This document shows, in pieces, positions 35,194 to 44,729 of a DNA stretch of 64,000 nt (position 1 is its first letter; each line of letters starts with the position of its first letter). The DNA comes from Tropicibacter sp. R16_0. Lineage in GTDB: Bacteria; Pseudomonadota; Alphaproteobacteria; Rhodobacterales; Rhodobacteraceae. The position numbers and the translations under genes were made by a program. The DNA lies in contig NZ_JAGHRE010000016.1 of the NCBI RefSeq assembly GCF_017743935.1, positions 22,847-86,846 of the forward strand, written 5' to 3'. The notes under the pieces are model-generated. The model searched no databases and was not told the origin of the DNA. It worked only from the letters and a program-made list of their open reading frames with translations.

Positions 35194-36315
35194 TCAGAAC
35201 TTCCAGCGGGCGCCCAGGATCATGGACGTGTTGTCCTGATAGTTTGCCGCAACCGCATCATGCTCGTGCTGCTGGTAGCCAAAGTAGACGTCGGCGTTGA
35301 TCGGGTCGACACGCTGCGCAACACCGATACCGATTACTTTGGTTTTCGAACCATTGGTGTCAAAGTCGCTGCCGTCTTTGTAGTGGATACCGATGCCGGT
35401 GGTGCCGATCGAGAACCAGTCCTGCTCGTAGGCGATCTTACCGTAGACATAGCTGGGATCGGTTGCGCCGGCTGCGTCATCGCTGCGGTTACCTGCCGCC
35501 ATGGTGAAGCTCAGGCCGTTCTGCAGCTTGACCGAGGCCGAACCAACGGTGTCCGAACGCTTGGCCCCGTTTGCGCGGTCCCGCACCAGGTGCGCGATGG
35601 TCGCTTCGAATTCGGCTGCGCCAAAGTCGTTCGAGTAGTTCAGGGCAATGTCATAGTAATCGTCGTCGTCAGTGCGCGACAGCGTGTTCTGACCATAGGC
35701 GATCGCTGCCGAGAAGCCGTTGAACACGGGCGTGTCATAACGCAGACGGGTCCGTCGCGGGCCGTCCAGGTCGCTGACGGTGTCGCCAACAGTCGGGCCG
35801 CTCAGCGCGCCTGCGGTATCGCGGAACAGGAAACTGTCGTTGTAGTCGGTTGTGGCCGAGTTCAAAACGGTCCCGACATAGGACAGGTCGACACCCGCCG
35901 CGCCGTCCGAGGCCATGCTGCCCTGACCTGCCGAAAACGTACCGTAGCTGCCTTTCAGGGCAAAATCGATGTGACGGATATCTTCGCGCGACCAACCGCT
36001 GGTGTTGCGACCGAATTGGTCGATGTCAGCCGAACCCGGCAGGCTCAGACCGGTTTCGAAACGGAAGGTGAAGGTGTTCGCACCGAACTCCTGACCACCG
36101 CGTACACCGATCCGGCTGTTCGAGATCGAGCTGTCCGTGACGTTGGTCTCACGCTGCTGACCGTCGTCAACCGACGTGATCGCCGGGTTGAACTGACCGT
36201 ACAGCTGGACCCAACCGCCGTTGCCGTTTTCATAGCGCAATTCGGCAGCAGCCGGAGCGGCAATGCTTGTCGCAACAAGCGCGGCAGCGGATGTAAGTTT
36301 AAGTTTTTGTGACAT
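35194..36315 (-). CDS. Outer-membrane porin
   Basis: A 373-residue general porin of the Rhodobacteraceae type. A signal peptide (ending in AAPAAAE) precedes a 16-strand-like barrel with VQLYGQFNPAITSVDDG near the start, GVRGGQEFGANTFTFRFETG, SAGQGSMASDGAAG, and a C-terminal aromatic end (MILGARWKF). It is a paralogue of the next porin upstream. Confidence 0.93.
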   Translation of the reverse strand: MSQKLKLTSAAALVATSIAAPAAAELRYENGNGGWVQLYGQFNPAITSVDDGQQRETNVTDSSISNSRIGVRGGQEFGANTFTFRFETGLSLPGSADIDQFGRNTSGWSREDIRHIDFALKGSYGTFSAGQGSMASDGAAGVDLSYVGTVLNSATTDYNDSFLFRDTAGALSGPTVGDTVSDLDGPRRTRLRYDTPVFNGFSAAIAYGQNTLSRTDDDDYYDIALNYSNDFGAAEFEATIAHLVRDRANGAKRSDTVGSASVKLQNGLSFTMAAGNRSDDAAGATDPSYVYGKIAYEQDWFSIGTTGIGIHYKDGSDFDTNGSKTKVIGIGVAQRVDPINADVYFGYQQHEHDAVAANYQDNTSMILGARWKF

Positions 36316-36748
36316 TTTTTCACCACGGTGTTTTTCTGATAGTAACGCTCAGGAACATGGCGACGGATCGGCGAACTTGAAGGGACACACCCGCCAGATC
36401 GACCCTCTATTGCAATTCGGACACAGTGAATTTGAGTCGGAAATGCCACTGCGCCAGCATAGCAAGGGCTTTGCGAAACAAGGGGCTGTGTCTGAAAAAT
36501 TGTCACAAGAGAAAATCGGACAGATACTCATGTCCTGACCACATAGCCGCCTTGCAGATGAGCAATGACGACGGCGGCGAACCGCTCATCCCGAGCTGCC
36601 CCCGTGCAGCATTCCGCTCAAAACCACCCACCACAGCAAGCCGCTGGCGAAGCTGCAAAAAACTTTTTGAATTCAATTCTGGAAGAACACAAAAAAAAAC
36701 GCCGCGCAATCGCGCGGCGTTCCACAGTCGTGTTGATCTTATGTTGGT
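36316..36748. other. Intergenic region between the two porin genes
   Basis: No gene is supported in this 433-base stretch. It includes the AT-rich promoter region of the downstream porin (around 36316-36345) and, at its right end, the terminator of the upstream porin. Confidence 0.5.
36691..36721 (-). terminator. Terminator of the second porin gene
   Basis: A GC-rich stem (AACGCCGCGC / GCGCGGCGTT, loop AATC) is followed on the minus strand by nine T residues. It begins 27 bases past the porin stop. Confidence 0.88.
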
Positions 36749-37852
36749 TCAGAAGCGCCAGCGCGCACCAAAGAGGACCGCGTTCACGTCCTGATACGCC
36801 ACGCCGGGATCCGACAACTCGTGCTTTCTGTAGCCCAGGTAGACCTGCGTGCTGATGCTGTCGATGTTCTGGTTCAAACCGACACCCATGCTCTTGGATT
36901 TGCGCCCGACAAGCCCAAAGTCCTTCCCGTCATAATAGTCCACGGCGATCGACGTTGTACCGCCCTGCCACCAGTCCGCTTCGTACCCGGCCAGGAAATA
37001 GGTATAGTTGCCGCTGTTCTTGCGGCTGCCTGCCGAGAAGGCAAAGTTCAGGCCGTTCTGGAGTTTGACGGCAAGCGATCCGAACGTGTCATCGCGGTCG
37101 ACGCCGTTGCGATCCCTGCGCGAGAAACCAATGCCACCGGCAACCTTGGTACCGCCGAACTCCTGCACGTATTTCAGGGCAATGTCATAGTACTTGTCGT
37201 TGTTGTTGGGCGTCAGAACATCCTGACCTGCGGACAGAGCCACCTGGAACCCATTGAACGTCGGCGAGTCGTAGCGAATACGCCCCTGACGTCCACCGTC
37301 CAGGCTGGGGGTCACGCTGCTGATGCTCACCCCGGACAATGCGCCACCTGCGGTGCGGAACTGAAAGCTGCCCGCAAAGTCACCAACGCCGTTGTAAGTG
37401 GTCATGGCATTGTTGTTGAGCGACTTGTCAGCAACGCCATCCGTCGCCATCGACCCCTGCCCCAGGTACACTGTCCCCCAATCCGCCTTATAGGCGAAGT
37501 CGACCTTACGAATGTCGGTTCGGTCCCAATCAATACCTTTGGGCGTGTTGGTCTGGCTGACACCGCCCGAGCTGCGCAAGCCAAGCGCGGTTTCAAGGTT
37601 GAAACTGAATTCGCCCCCCGACATCGGCTGACGCACCCACATGCCGACCCGAGTGTTCGAGTGTGCGTTGTCCACCAGGTTGTCGGTTGTCTGCACCCCG
37701 TCGTCGACGGATTGGAAGGCCGGAGAAAACTGGCCATAGATCTTTACATATCCGCCCGAGGCATTGTCCCACTTGAGTTCAGCAGCTGCCGGAGCCGCGA
37801 TACCTGCCGCCAGCAGCGCTGCTGTCGAGGTTAGTTTAAGCGTCTGTGTCAT
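36749..37852 (-). CDS. Outer-membrane porin (paralogue)
   Basis: A 367-residue porin with a clear signal peptide (MTQTLKLTSTAALLAAGIAA) and the same landmarks as its neighbour (VKIYGQFSPAFQSVDDG, YLGQGSMATDG, C-terminal VLFGARWRF). The two are tandem paralogues that differ in their loops. The ATG at 37852 is chosen because it starts the signal peptide; the upstream extension of 66 residues in the open frame is non-coding. Confidence 0.93.
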   Translation of the reverse strand: MTQTLKLTSTAALLAAGIAAPAAAELKWDNASGGYVKIYGQFSPAFQSVDDGVQTTDNLVDNAHSNTRVGMWVRQPMSGGEFSFNLETALGLRSSGGVSQTNTPKGIDWDRTDIRKVDFAYKADWGTVYLGQGSMATDGVADKSLNNNAMTTYNGVGDFAGSFQFRTAGGALSGVSISSVTPSLDGGRQGRIRYDSPTFNGFQVALSAGQDVLTPNNNDKYYDIALKYVQEFGGTKVAGGIGFSRRDRNGVDRDDTFGSLAVKLQNGLNFAFSAGSRKNSGNYTYFLAGYEADWWQGGTTSIAVDYYDGKDFGLVGRKSKSMGVGLNQNIDSISTQVYLGYRKHELSDPGVAYQDVNAVLFGARWRF

Positions 37853-38394
37853 AGTCACCACCACTGGGAGTTCTGAATTTGAGGTATGAAACATGTGGCA
37901 CCCCGTCTTGTATGTTGAAGAGGCCGTCCCATTTGACCCGATTGATATTGCATTAATGTAACAGTCACTTTGAGACACCAAGCGAAAAACCCAAGCAAAC
38001 AAAAGGGGTTGGCACCTCAGTCGGTCCTCGTTGAAAATTCTGGCAAGCAAAATTCAACCCAAGACCCATGGGTTCACATCATAACCGACATGCGTTGAAT
38101 ATCATACCCTTGGCATGGGTTTGGGCAAAAACCGGCGAAACCTGCGCTGCACGGGTCAAAATAGACGACATGCTTGGCAAACAAGAGCTCTCATGTCGCC
38201 ACCTTAAGAAAACATGCGACGGGTGAGGAGCTAGGAAAGTGACGCCCTCAATCCTTTTGTCGAGATGATGGGGACGACGGACGCAAGCAGCTTCACTGCC
38301 CCCGTCCGCCGATGCCGCAGCGCGCCCCGCACTGCACGTCCAACAACATTCCGCCCCCCTATCGCCTCTCTGAACTGGCCGCGTATGAGGGCAT
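37853..38394. other. Intergenic region upstream of the second porin
   Basis: A 542-base gap. The part near 37880-38000 is AT-rich and should hold the porin promoter and 5' leader. I find no convincing gene, and the short open frames lack ribosome-binding sites. Confidence 0.45.
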
Positions 38395-39717
38395 CTATTG
38401 ACCGCCACCTTTGACTTCGTACTTCAGTCCCTTGGCAGTGCCCTGGGCGAAACCACGCCAATAGCTGTGGTCTTCCTTGGGGGTGCCATCTTCGTTCATG
38501 GACCAAACACCTGCGTTTGAATCCTCAACCAGATCAAGATAGGCGGCTTTGTCCGCGTCACCTTTCAAATGATTGTCCATCCACGCCGTGACAAAGTGTT
38601 GAGCGATGTTATTCATGCGCACAGTGTCCCACACGGGATCAGAGTAATGCTCTGAAATATTGAACCCCTTGTCTTCGCTGAAGTAGTAGCTCTCTTTCGG
38701 GGCGGGAATGGGGGCCGCAGTGTTATGCCCACCGTTCACATAAGTCAGCAAGGCATGAGACATGTCCGAGGCCTGCTCCCAGATTGCGCGCACCCCATTT
38801 TCATAAAGCGACGTGTCATCCTGCGACCCTGCGATGAACAGCATCGGGATCTGGATGCCTGCCAGGCCTTCTGCATTCCAGAAGCCGGTGTTCATTCCCC
38901 ATGGGCCGATGGCTACGGCTGTTTTCACACGCGCATCCGGCAATGAATTGTGGGTTTCGCTACCCGCCTGGTGGATGCCAAGCGTGCCATGTGGACCACC
39001 CCAGGGATACGCAACAGATGCTTCTGTTACGCCGCCACCAGCGGTAACAATCGCGCCATAGCCCCCCATCGAATAGCCGATGATCCCGGCATTGCTGGCG
39101 TCATAGAGCCCGGCAAAGGCCCCGCCGTCGTCAGCCATGGCCGCCATTTCATTGAGCACAAAGAGCTGATCGAGGGAGCGGTTTACAAGCGTTGATCCAA
39201 ACGCGGCCTGGGTGCGGTACGTGCTGTCCGTGTGATCAATTGACACGACCACATAGCCTTTGGACGCCAGGTTTTCCGCCAGATGGGACATCAAGAACCG
39301 GTTGCCGGGATACCCGTGGCTTATCAGGATCAGCGGGTAGCCCTGCCCCGCTGGGGCCGCATCCCGCACCGCTTGACCGACCAGTGTTACCTCTGTGACA
39401 CCGTCGCGCAGGAAAGCGTTAAAGCTCTGCTCTCCTGTCGCTCCAGCCTCGGCGGGATACCACATCTCGACTGTCAGGGGGCGATCATAGGTGGGAAGCT
39501 CGGCCGGTTTGTCTGCGGCCGGATCAATGGACAGGATGTCGATCTGATTGGGGTTCACCAGCTCAAGCTGACGCACCCCGACGTTCAATTCACCATACGC
39601 GGCCAATTCTGGCGCATTCGGCAATTGAGTATCGATCCGGTTCTCAGCCATGAGGGCGCTCCCTGCAAACGCAGTCACAACTGCAAACGATAACGTCATG
39701 GAAGTATTGCGTGTCAA
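38395..39717 (-). CDS. Secreted alpha/beta hydrolase (PAF-acetylhydrolase/dienelactone-hydrolase-like)
   Basis: A 440-residue exported hydrolase. A signal peptide (SFAVVTAFAGSALMA) is followed by an alpha/beta fold: oxyanion region ISHGYPGNRF, nucleophile Ser in GYSMGGYG, acid in GSQDDTS and His in NGGHNTAAP. The N-terminal VEMWYPAE is typical of PAF-acetylhydrolase-like enzymes. The substrate is unknown, an ester or lactone. An ATG at 39699 would give a shorter signal peptide. Confidence 0.87.
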   Translation of the reverse strand: MTRNTSMTLSFAVVTAFAGSALMAENRIDTQLPNAPELAAYGELNVGVRQLELVNPNQIDILSIDPAADKPAELPTYDRPLTVEMWYPAEAGATGEQSFNAFLRDGVTEVTLVGQAVRDAAPAGQGYPLILISHGYPGNRFLMSHLAENLASKGYVVVSIDHTDSTYRTQAAFGSTLVNRSLDQLFVLNEMAAMADDGGAFAGLYDASNAGIIGYSMGGYGAIVTAGGGVTEASVAYPWGGPHGTLGIHQAGSETHNSLPDARVKTAVAIGPWGMNTGFWNAEGLAGIQIPMLFIAGSQDDTSLYENGVRAIWEQASDMSHALLTYVNGGHNTAAPIPAPKESYYFSEDKGFNISEHYSDPVWDTVRMNNIAQHFVTAWMDNHLKGDADKAAYLDLVEDSNAGVWSMNEDGTPKEDHSYWRGFAQGTAKGLKYEVKGGGQ

Positions 39718-40134
39718 AGTCTTTGTCCTCCAAAAAAAAGGCTAACCAGCAGAATGGTTTCGACCACACCAGCGGGGTCGAGTTGTTCAAATAAGATACT
39801 CCAGATTGAGTAGTCGTCCAGACAAGTCACTCGTGACGCAGGGGCGCTTGTCGGTATTTCCGCGCCAGAGACGGTTGCACCTTTCCTGCGCGGTTAGAAG
39901 ATCTGGATCTTGGGCCGCTGCAAAAGAAGTCGACGCTCGCAATCATAGCATGCCGACGGAGCCAAGAACTCTGGCCGTCTGATCAGAGGCTATACAACGT
40001 CCGTTTCCAGCGCAGAGACGACATTGGTTGTTCTTCTCGCGGCCGTTGCGTCGGTGGTCCGTCACTCGCCCAAGGCCAATTTCTCTGATACCAACTGACC
40101 GGCAACCTAGAGAAAAAGAGGTTTCAAGCGCAGG
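39718..40134. other. Intergenic region between the hydrolase and nitrilase genes
   Basis: A 417-base gap with the hydrolase promoter side at its left end (A-rich at 39729-39740). I see no gene and no clear terminator after the nitrilase gene. Confidence 0.4.
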
Positions 40135-40929
40135 CTAGACACTACTCACATTCAGCCGCTTACGATCGATCAGATAGGGAAGTCGTGCTTGGGCAGCTGC
40201 CACCTTGTCCAGTTGCAGTGTCCCATAGATGACCTGTGCTTCCGCTTTTGCACGCACCAGTTCCTGGCCATCCGGCGTTGCGATAAAGCTTTGACCCAGA
40301 AAGGTCATGCCATGTTCGCTACCGGCGCTGTTTGCATAGGCAAGAAAGACACCATTTTCGTAAGCCCGCGTCGGGATCATGCGGTGTGCCACCCATTCCC
40401 ACTGAGCGCCGAGGGCAGTCGGCACAAGGACAAGCTCTGCCCCCATCGAGGCCACATGCCGTGCGGTTTCCGGGAACTCGGCATCATAGCAAATCAGCGT
40501 TGCGATCCGCACACCACGGTAAGTGAAAAGTTCGCACCCTGTTCCGGGTGTGAAGTGATCCCCTTCGAAACCCGGAGGAATGGCCAGCTTGCGGTGACCG
40601 CCCAACCGCGTGCCATCCGGCCCGATGCATTGCGCCGAATTGAAGATCACCTCTCCTTCAGCTTCGGGGAACCCATAGTGGATTGCGACGCCGTGGGTTT
40701 TGGCCAGTTCCGCTATAGCTTTGGCAATCGCACCGTCTGCAGGTTCGGCGCGTGCTGCGACGTGCTCACCAATGTTGTAGCCACTGGCAAAAAGCTCGGG
40801 CAGGACCAAAAGGTCGGCACCTTCGGCGGCAACCCCGGGCATCACGCTCGACAACCAATCCATGCGATCACGCACCGAGGGCAATTCTGCCGGTGATTGA
40901 CCAACAGCAAGTCGAAACGAGCGGCCCAT
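40135..40929 (-). CDS. Carbon-nitrogen hydrolase (nitrilase superfamily amidase)
   Basis: A 264-residue amidase with the complete Glu-Lys-Cys triad: Glu45 (VLPELFASGYN), Lys114 (GGHRKLAIPPG) and Cys147 (LICYDAEFPE). The layout resembles branch members that hydrolyse small amides or carbamoyl compounds. It starts two bases after the stop of the M24-like gene, so the two form an operon. The neighbourhood suggests catabolism of an N-containing compound; the substrate is unknown. Confidence 0.92.
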   Translation of the reverse strand: MGRSFRLAVGQSPAELPSVRDRMDWLSSVMPGVAAEGADLLVLPELFASGYNIGEHVAARAEPADGAIAKAIAELAKTHGVAIHYGFPEAEGEVIFNSAQCIGPDGTRLGGHRKLAIPPGFEGDHFTPGTGCELFTYRGVRIATLICYDAEFPETARHVASMGAELVLVPTALGAQWEWVAHRMIPTRAYENGVFLAYANSAGSEHGMTFLGQSFIATPDGQELVRAKAEAQVIYGTLQLDKVAAAQARLPYLIDRKRLNVSSV

Positions 40930-40931
40930 CC

Positions 40932-42089
40932 TCAGCTATCCGTGACCAACAACGTGCGGGGGTATTCGGTGATGTAGTCAAATCCCGTCTCTGTCACCAC
41001 AACTGAATCGCCAATCCGCCCTGCCGTCACCCCATCGACCGAGATACCTCCATCGACCGCAAAGGTCATGCCTGGCTGCAAGATGGTGGTGTCACCGGCC
41101 TTCAACTCTGGTGCCTCCAAATAGGCCACACCGATCGACCGCCCGGTGCGATAGCCGGTTTCATACCCACGCTCGGCGTAGACCTCGTTTGCGGCCGCCG
41201 CCACGTCCTGCGCTTCGATGCCGGGGCGGATGGCGGCGATTGCTGCCTGCTGGGCATCAATGGCGGCTTGTTGCACACGGGCGGCATCGTCGCGCACCTC
41301 GCCGATGTGGAACATCCGATCAAAGCCCAGCTTGTACTGCTTGAACTGCGCCATGTTGCAAAAGCAGAAATAAACCGGATCAGCGCGTTGATACTGGCGG
41401 ACCGAGGCACGGCGGTGCACCATGGATGTGTCTTTGCCGCTTTGAAGAATTTGCAGGTTATGGATCATCGGCGAGACGAACCTGTCCCAGCCCTTGTCCG
41501 TCAGAAAGGTAGCCGCCTTGCGCGACCCGGCGTCGATCACGGCCAGAGCGCTTTCATATTCCTGCCCCCCTTCATGCAGGCTGCCATGCGCGGCCTTCAT
41601 CATCGCACCGGCAATTTGACCCGCTTCTTTCATCACCTGAATTTCAAACGGAGACTTGATCATCCGCATGGCCCCCAGAACAGGCGAAATGTCTTTGATC
41701 GACACCCCTGGATAGGTTTCATCCAGATGGTTGCGTACGATGGCGGGGATGCTGCTCCGCTCCACCCAGATCTCTTCCGGCTTATCGCCCAAAGCTCCTG
41801 CAAGGGCCCGTCCCCAGGTACGCTGCCCCATGTCCTCCCATGTGCGTACATCTTCGACCCAGGTCATAGCAGCCACCATTTCGCTTTCCATCAGCGGCGT
41901 GATCACTATCGGCGCCTCATCGGCGTTCACGACCAGCATCGTTGGGCGGCCAAATTCGATCCCCAGATACCCCCAGAACCCCGAAAGATAAGCGATTGAA
42001 CTTTCGTCCGTGAAGACCGCGCGCTGAATGCCCAGATCCTTCATGCGGCTCTGAAGGGTAATGGTGCGGGTTTTGGCTTCGTCGAGCAT
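40932..42089 (-). CDS. M24/creatinase-like hydrolase without the usual metal ligands
   Basis: A 385-residue pita-bread-fold protein. The N-terminal creatinase domain (AVFTDESSIAYLSGFWGY) and a C-terminal M24 domain (PVYFCFCNMAQFKQYK, GRSIGVAYLEAPEL, QPGMTFAVDGGI) are evident. The metal-binding GHGIG of aminopeptidase P is GRSIG here, and the two-Asp strand is absent, so it is probably not a metallopeptidase. Creatinase, which cuts C-N bonds without metal, is the natural model. It is coupled to the nitrilase-family gene and divergent from a GntR regulator. Confidence 0.85.
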   Translation of the reverse strand: MLDEAKTRTITLQSRMKDLGIQRAVFTDESSIAYLSGFWGYLGIEFGRPTMLVVNADEAPIVITPLMESEMVAAMTWVEDVRTWEDMGQRTWGRALAGALGDKPEEIWVERSSIPAIVRNHLDETYPGVSIKDISPVLGAMRMIKSPFEIQVMKEAGQIAGAMMKAAHGSLHEGGQEYESALAVIDAGSRKAATFLTDKGWDRFVSPMIHNLQILQSGKDTSMVHRRASVRQYQRADPVYFCFCNMAQFKQYKLGFDRMFHIGEVRDDAARVQQAAIDAQQAAIAAIRPGIEAQDVAAAANEVYAERGYETGYRTGRSIGVAYLEAPELKAGDTTILQPGMTFAVDGGISVDGVTAGRIGDSVVVTETGFDYITEYPRTLLVTDS

Positions 42090-42203
42090 GGGCGTACCCT
42101 CAATTTTTGATCGAATGTCTCACCGAACGGATAAGCTGCATACAGGTTTTGAGTCAAACTTAAAAATTTATCGCATTATTGCAGGATTGCCGCGACTGAT
42201 GTA

Positions 42204-42217
42204 TGCACCTAGGTGCA
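42204..42217. promoter_or_regulatory. Perfect 14-bp palindrome, candidate GntR operator
   Basis: TGCACCTAGGTGCA lies directly before the AAGGAGG ribosome-binding site of the GntR gene, in the 140-base gap facing the M24-like/nitrilase pair. The position suits autorepression. Confidence 0.45.
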
Positions 42218-42229
42218 AGGAGGATTCTA

Positions 42230-42970
42230 ATGCCCCCCTCTCAAAAAACCCCTGCGGCGGAAATCAAGTACACAGTCGAAGACATTCAGTCCGAGATTTT
42301 GCACAGGATCTGTTTCCTGGATTATGCCCCGGGCGAGCAGTTGAAAGAGGCTGAACTGGCTGCCGAGTTCGGGGTAAGCAGAACCCCGATACGCGATGCG
42401 ATTGGCCGGATCAGCCACCTGGGCCTGGTGGAAACCCGGAATGGTGTGGGTACGGTCGTGGTCGCACTGTCGACTGCGCAAATCCGCCACGTTTATGACA
42501 TGCGGTTGGAGCTCGCGACGCTGATCGGAACCCTGTCCCCCCGCCCCATCACCCAGGCCGACCGTGAGGCTGTGCAAACACTGCTGTGCGAAGCCAAGGT
42601 GCTACAGGGTGCTTTCGATCCAAGGTCGTACATAGAGATCAATCATCGCCTGCACGAGTGGATTACCAGCCTGATCGGCAATGACACTTTGAGATCGTTT
42701 TGGTGGCAGACCTACTGCCAGGCTGCCAGCACGTGGTACCGTCTGAGCAACGAAAGAAGCTGTGACATGGCCAAGGCGCTGGTGGCGGAATTGAACGATC
42801 TCAACACCGCGCTTGACGTCGGCGACGCCACAGCAATCGGATACATCCAGCGAACCCATATCGGATACGGCTACCAACGGATCAAAACCCACCTGTTGGC
42901 GACCGAAACAGATGAGGGAGCCGCATCGGCTCGGGTTGTGTCAGGATTGAGAAATCAGAAGACGGCTTAG
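42230..42970 (+). CDS. GntR-family transcriptional regulator (FadR/FCD type)
   Basis: A 246-residue regulator with an N-terminal winged helix (QLKEAELAAEFGVSRTPIRDAI, residues about 40-60) and a helical FCD-like effector domain. HRLHEWI and a later LNTALDVGDATAIGYIQRTHI suggest His-based metal or acid binding. AAGGAGG precedes the ATG. It is divergent from the M24-nitrilase pair and probably controls it. Its stop overlaps the convergent TPR gene by four bases. Confidence 0.92.
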   Translation: MPPSQKTPAAEIKYTVEDIQSEILHRICFLDYAPGEQLKEAELAAEFGVSRTPIRDAIGRISHLGLVETRNGVGTVVVALSTAQIRHVYDMRLELATLIGTLSPRPITQADREAVQTLLCEAKVLQGAFDPRSYIEINHRLHEWITSLIGNDTLRSFWWQTYCQAASTWYRLSNERSCDMAKALVAELNDLNTALDVGDATAIGYIQRTHIGYGYQRIKTHLLATETDEGAASARVVSGLRNQKTA

Positions 42971-44316
42971 TTGGTCGCGGGCACCAATTGAATCGCGCGA
43001 ATGACCTTGTCCATTGTTCCCGGATCAGAGTTGAAAAACCGGGTCGCAACGGCTTGCGCCCGGAATTCCGGCCAAGTGTCTCTCATCTCCTTGACGGCTG
43101 CTATCGCACCTTCGGTTTCACCCATTTCATTCAGGGCCGTCGCCATCAGCATCAACGTGGGTCCGCTGACGGGTGCGCCGTTGTTGGCGGCCTTGGCATA
43201 GGTGTCGGCCGTTTCCCGATAGTTCCCAAGCATCAGCTGCGAAACGCCCCAGATGTTCGAATAGGCAAACCGTCCTGATCCGGTTCGCGGCCTTGTCGGG
43301 TCAGATACCTGAGCCGCAAGTTCAGCGTCACCAACAAGGATCCCGGTCAAGCCGATCAAGTCCAGGCTGTGCCCATTCTGCGGAGGAAGCGACTCTGCAA
43401 TCTTCGAACGTCGAACTGCTGCGGCATTGTCGCCAGATACCGCCAGAACCAATCCCATAGCCGCATTTGACCATCCATCAGCAGGAGCAATTTCTATCGC
43501 TGTTTCCGCAGCAACAAATGCTTGATCCAACAGCTCTGCGCGCAAGTCCGGCTCTGGTGACAGCAAAGACAAAAGCGCCAACACCTGAGCGGACCCTGCG
43601 TAGCCGTCGGGCAGTTGGGGATCAAGTTCAATGGCATGCCTGAACATCTTCAGGTTGATCTGCTGGCGAGCCGGATCAAACAAAGGAAAAAACTGGCCGC
43701 GTGCCTGGTCTGCGATGTTCGCAGATTGGACGCTCTTGAAGGACCGCTCTCGCAATGCGGCAAGCCTCGCATTTTCGTTGAGGACGACAGCGGGTGTTAC
43801 ATCAGTCCGCTGATAAGAGAACGATACTACGGCAATGACCAGCAATGCCGCAAACGCCACCCCCACACCTGCATACAGCCGCCAATCCCTTGTCCTTTTT
43901 GCAATCGGCGTTGCGTCACGTGTTTCCAGCTCGTTCTCGGACTTTGCATCGGCCTCGGGGGTGCTGCGACGTTCGATCCGGGGTTTGTATCCACCAGTGT
44001 CCAGGCGAATGATCAGCTGTTCATCCCTGCCCTCGTTGGCGTAGTATTCCTCCAGCGCCCGACGCAACCGTCGCGCTTCGACGCTCACCAGGTTCTGGGC
44101 GTTTCCCGCTTCGTCTATTTCGCGCTGATAGACTTGGACAGCGATCGACTTTCCTTTGATATCCTCGCCGCGCCCTTCGATTACTTCGGTCACAACGAAC
44201 GACAGAAAATCCTGAAGACGCGGAGAATTCGAAAAAGCCTCCGTTTCGTACATACGCTTCAGAGCTTCGCTAAGTTCTTCGGAACAGTGCGAAAAATCAG
44301 TTTCATGTCCATTCAT
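42967..44316 (-). CDS. Membrane protein with putative N-terminal DNA-binding domain and C-terminal TPR
   Basis: A 449-residue protein in three parts. Residues 10-115 (RLQDFLSFVVTEVIEGRGED, VYQREIDEAGNAQNLVSVEA, LIIRLDTGGYKP) match a widespread N-terminal domain that resembles a winged helix. One transmembrane helix follows (about 145-165). The periplasmic part (190-449) holds TPR-like helices (FRHAIELDPQLPDGYAGSAQ). This is a CadC/ToxR-like topology, so a membrane-bound regulator is plausible. It is divergent from the eight-gene block that follows. Confidence 0.75.
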   Translation of the reverse strand: MNGHETDFSHCSEELSEALKRMYETEAFSNSPRLQDFLSFVVTEVIEGRGEDIKGKSIAVQVYQREIDEAGNAQNLVSVEARRLRRALEEYYANEGRDEQLIIRLDTGGYKPRIERRSTPEADAKSENELETRDATPIAKRTRDWRLYAGVGVAFAALLVIAVVSFSYQRTDVTPAVVLNENARLAALRERSFKSVQSANIADQARGQFFPLFDPARQQINLKMFRHAIELDPQLPDGYAGSAQVLALLSLLSPEPDLRAELLDQAFVAAETAIEIAPADGWSNAAMGLVLAVSGDNAAAVRRSKIAESLPPQNGHSLDLIGLTGILVGDAELAAQVSDPTRPRTGSGRFAYSNIWGVSQLMLGNYRETADTYAKAANNGAPVSGPTLMLMATALNEMGETEGAIAAVKEMRDTWPEFRAQAVATRFFNSDPGTMDKVIRAIQLVPATN

Positions 44317-44420
44317 ATCTGCGCCAGATCACCTTGAGCTAAAGACAACTCACTGTCTTGGATCACCACAAAGATAGCATTGTTTGAATATCGGTAAAGT
44401 TTGCGGAGGAATAACCCGAC

Positions 44421-44729
44421 GTGACTGACGACAGTCTGACAGAGCTTCTATCCGTGCTGGATGAATACGTCGCACAAGCCGCCGTGGTGGATGATCACAT
44501 CGTTGGCGCTCTCAGCGACATCCGCACTGTTCAAAACGAACTGTCCAAAAAGGACATCCAAGGTCAAGCGCGCGCGGATTGGGAAGCCACGTATCAAGAA
44601 CTGTTTGCTGAACTGCTGCGTTTCAAAAAGCGCATCGAACAAGAGCAATGCCAGGCGCGACGGGACGTACAGCCAAAGGCCGAAAGCAAAGTCACCAATC
44701 AAGGAGAAGCAGATGTCTCAACCTCGTAA
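44421..44729 (+). CDS. Small coiled-coil protein of unknown function
   Basis: A 102-residue acidic, helical protein (TELLSVLDEYVAQAAVVDD, ELLRFKKRIEQEQCQARR). I do not recognise the family. It is first in the eight-gene block, 104 bases from the divergent regulator, and overlaps the MBL-fold gene by 17 bases. Confidence 0.65.
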   Translation: MTDDSLTELLSVLDEYVAQAAVVDDHIVGALSDIRTVQNELSKKDIQGQARADWEATYQELFAELLRFKKRIEQEQCQARRDVQPKAESKVTNQGEADVSTS

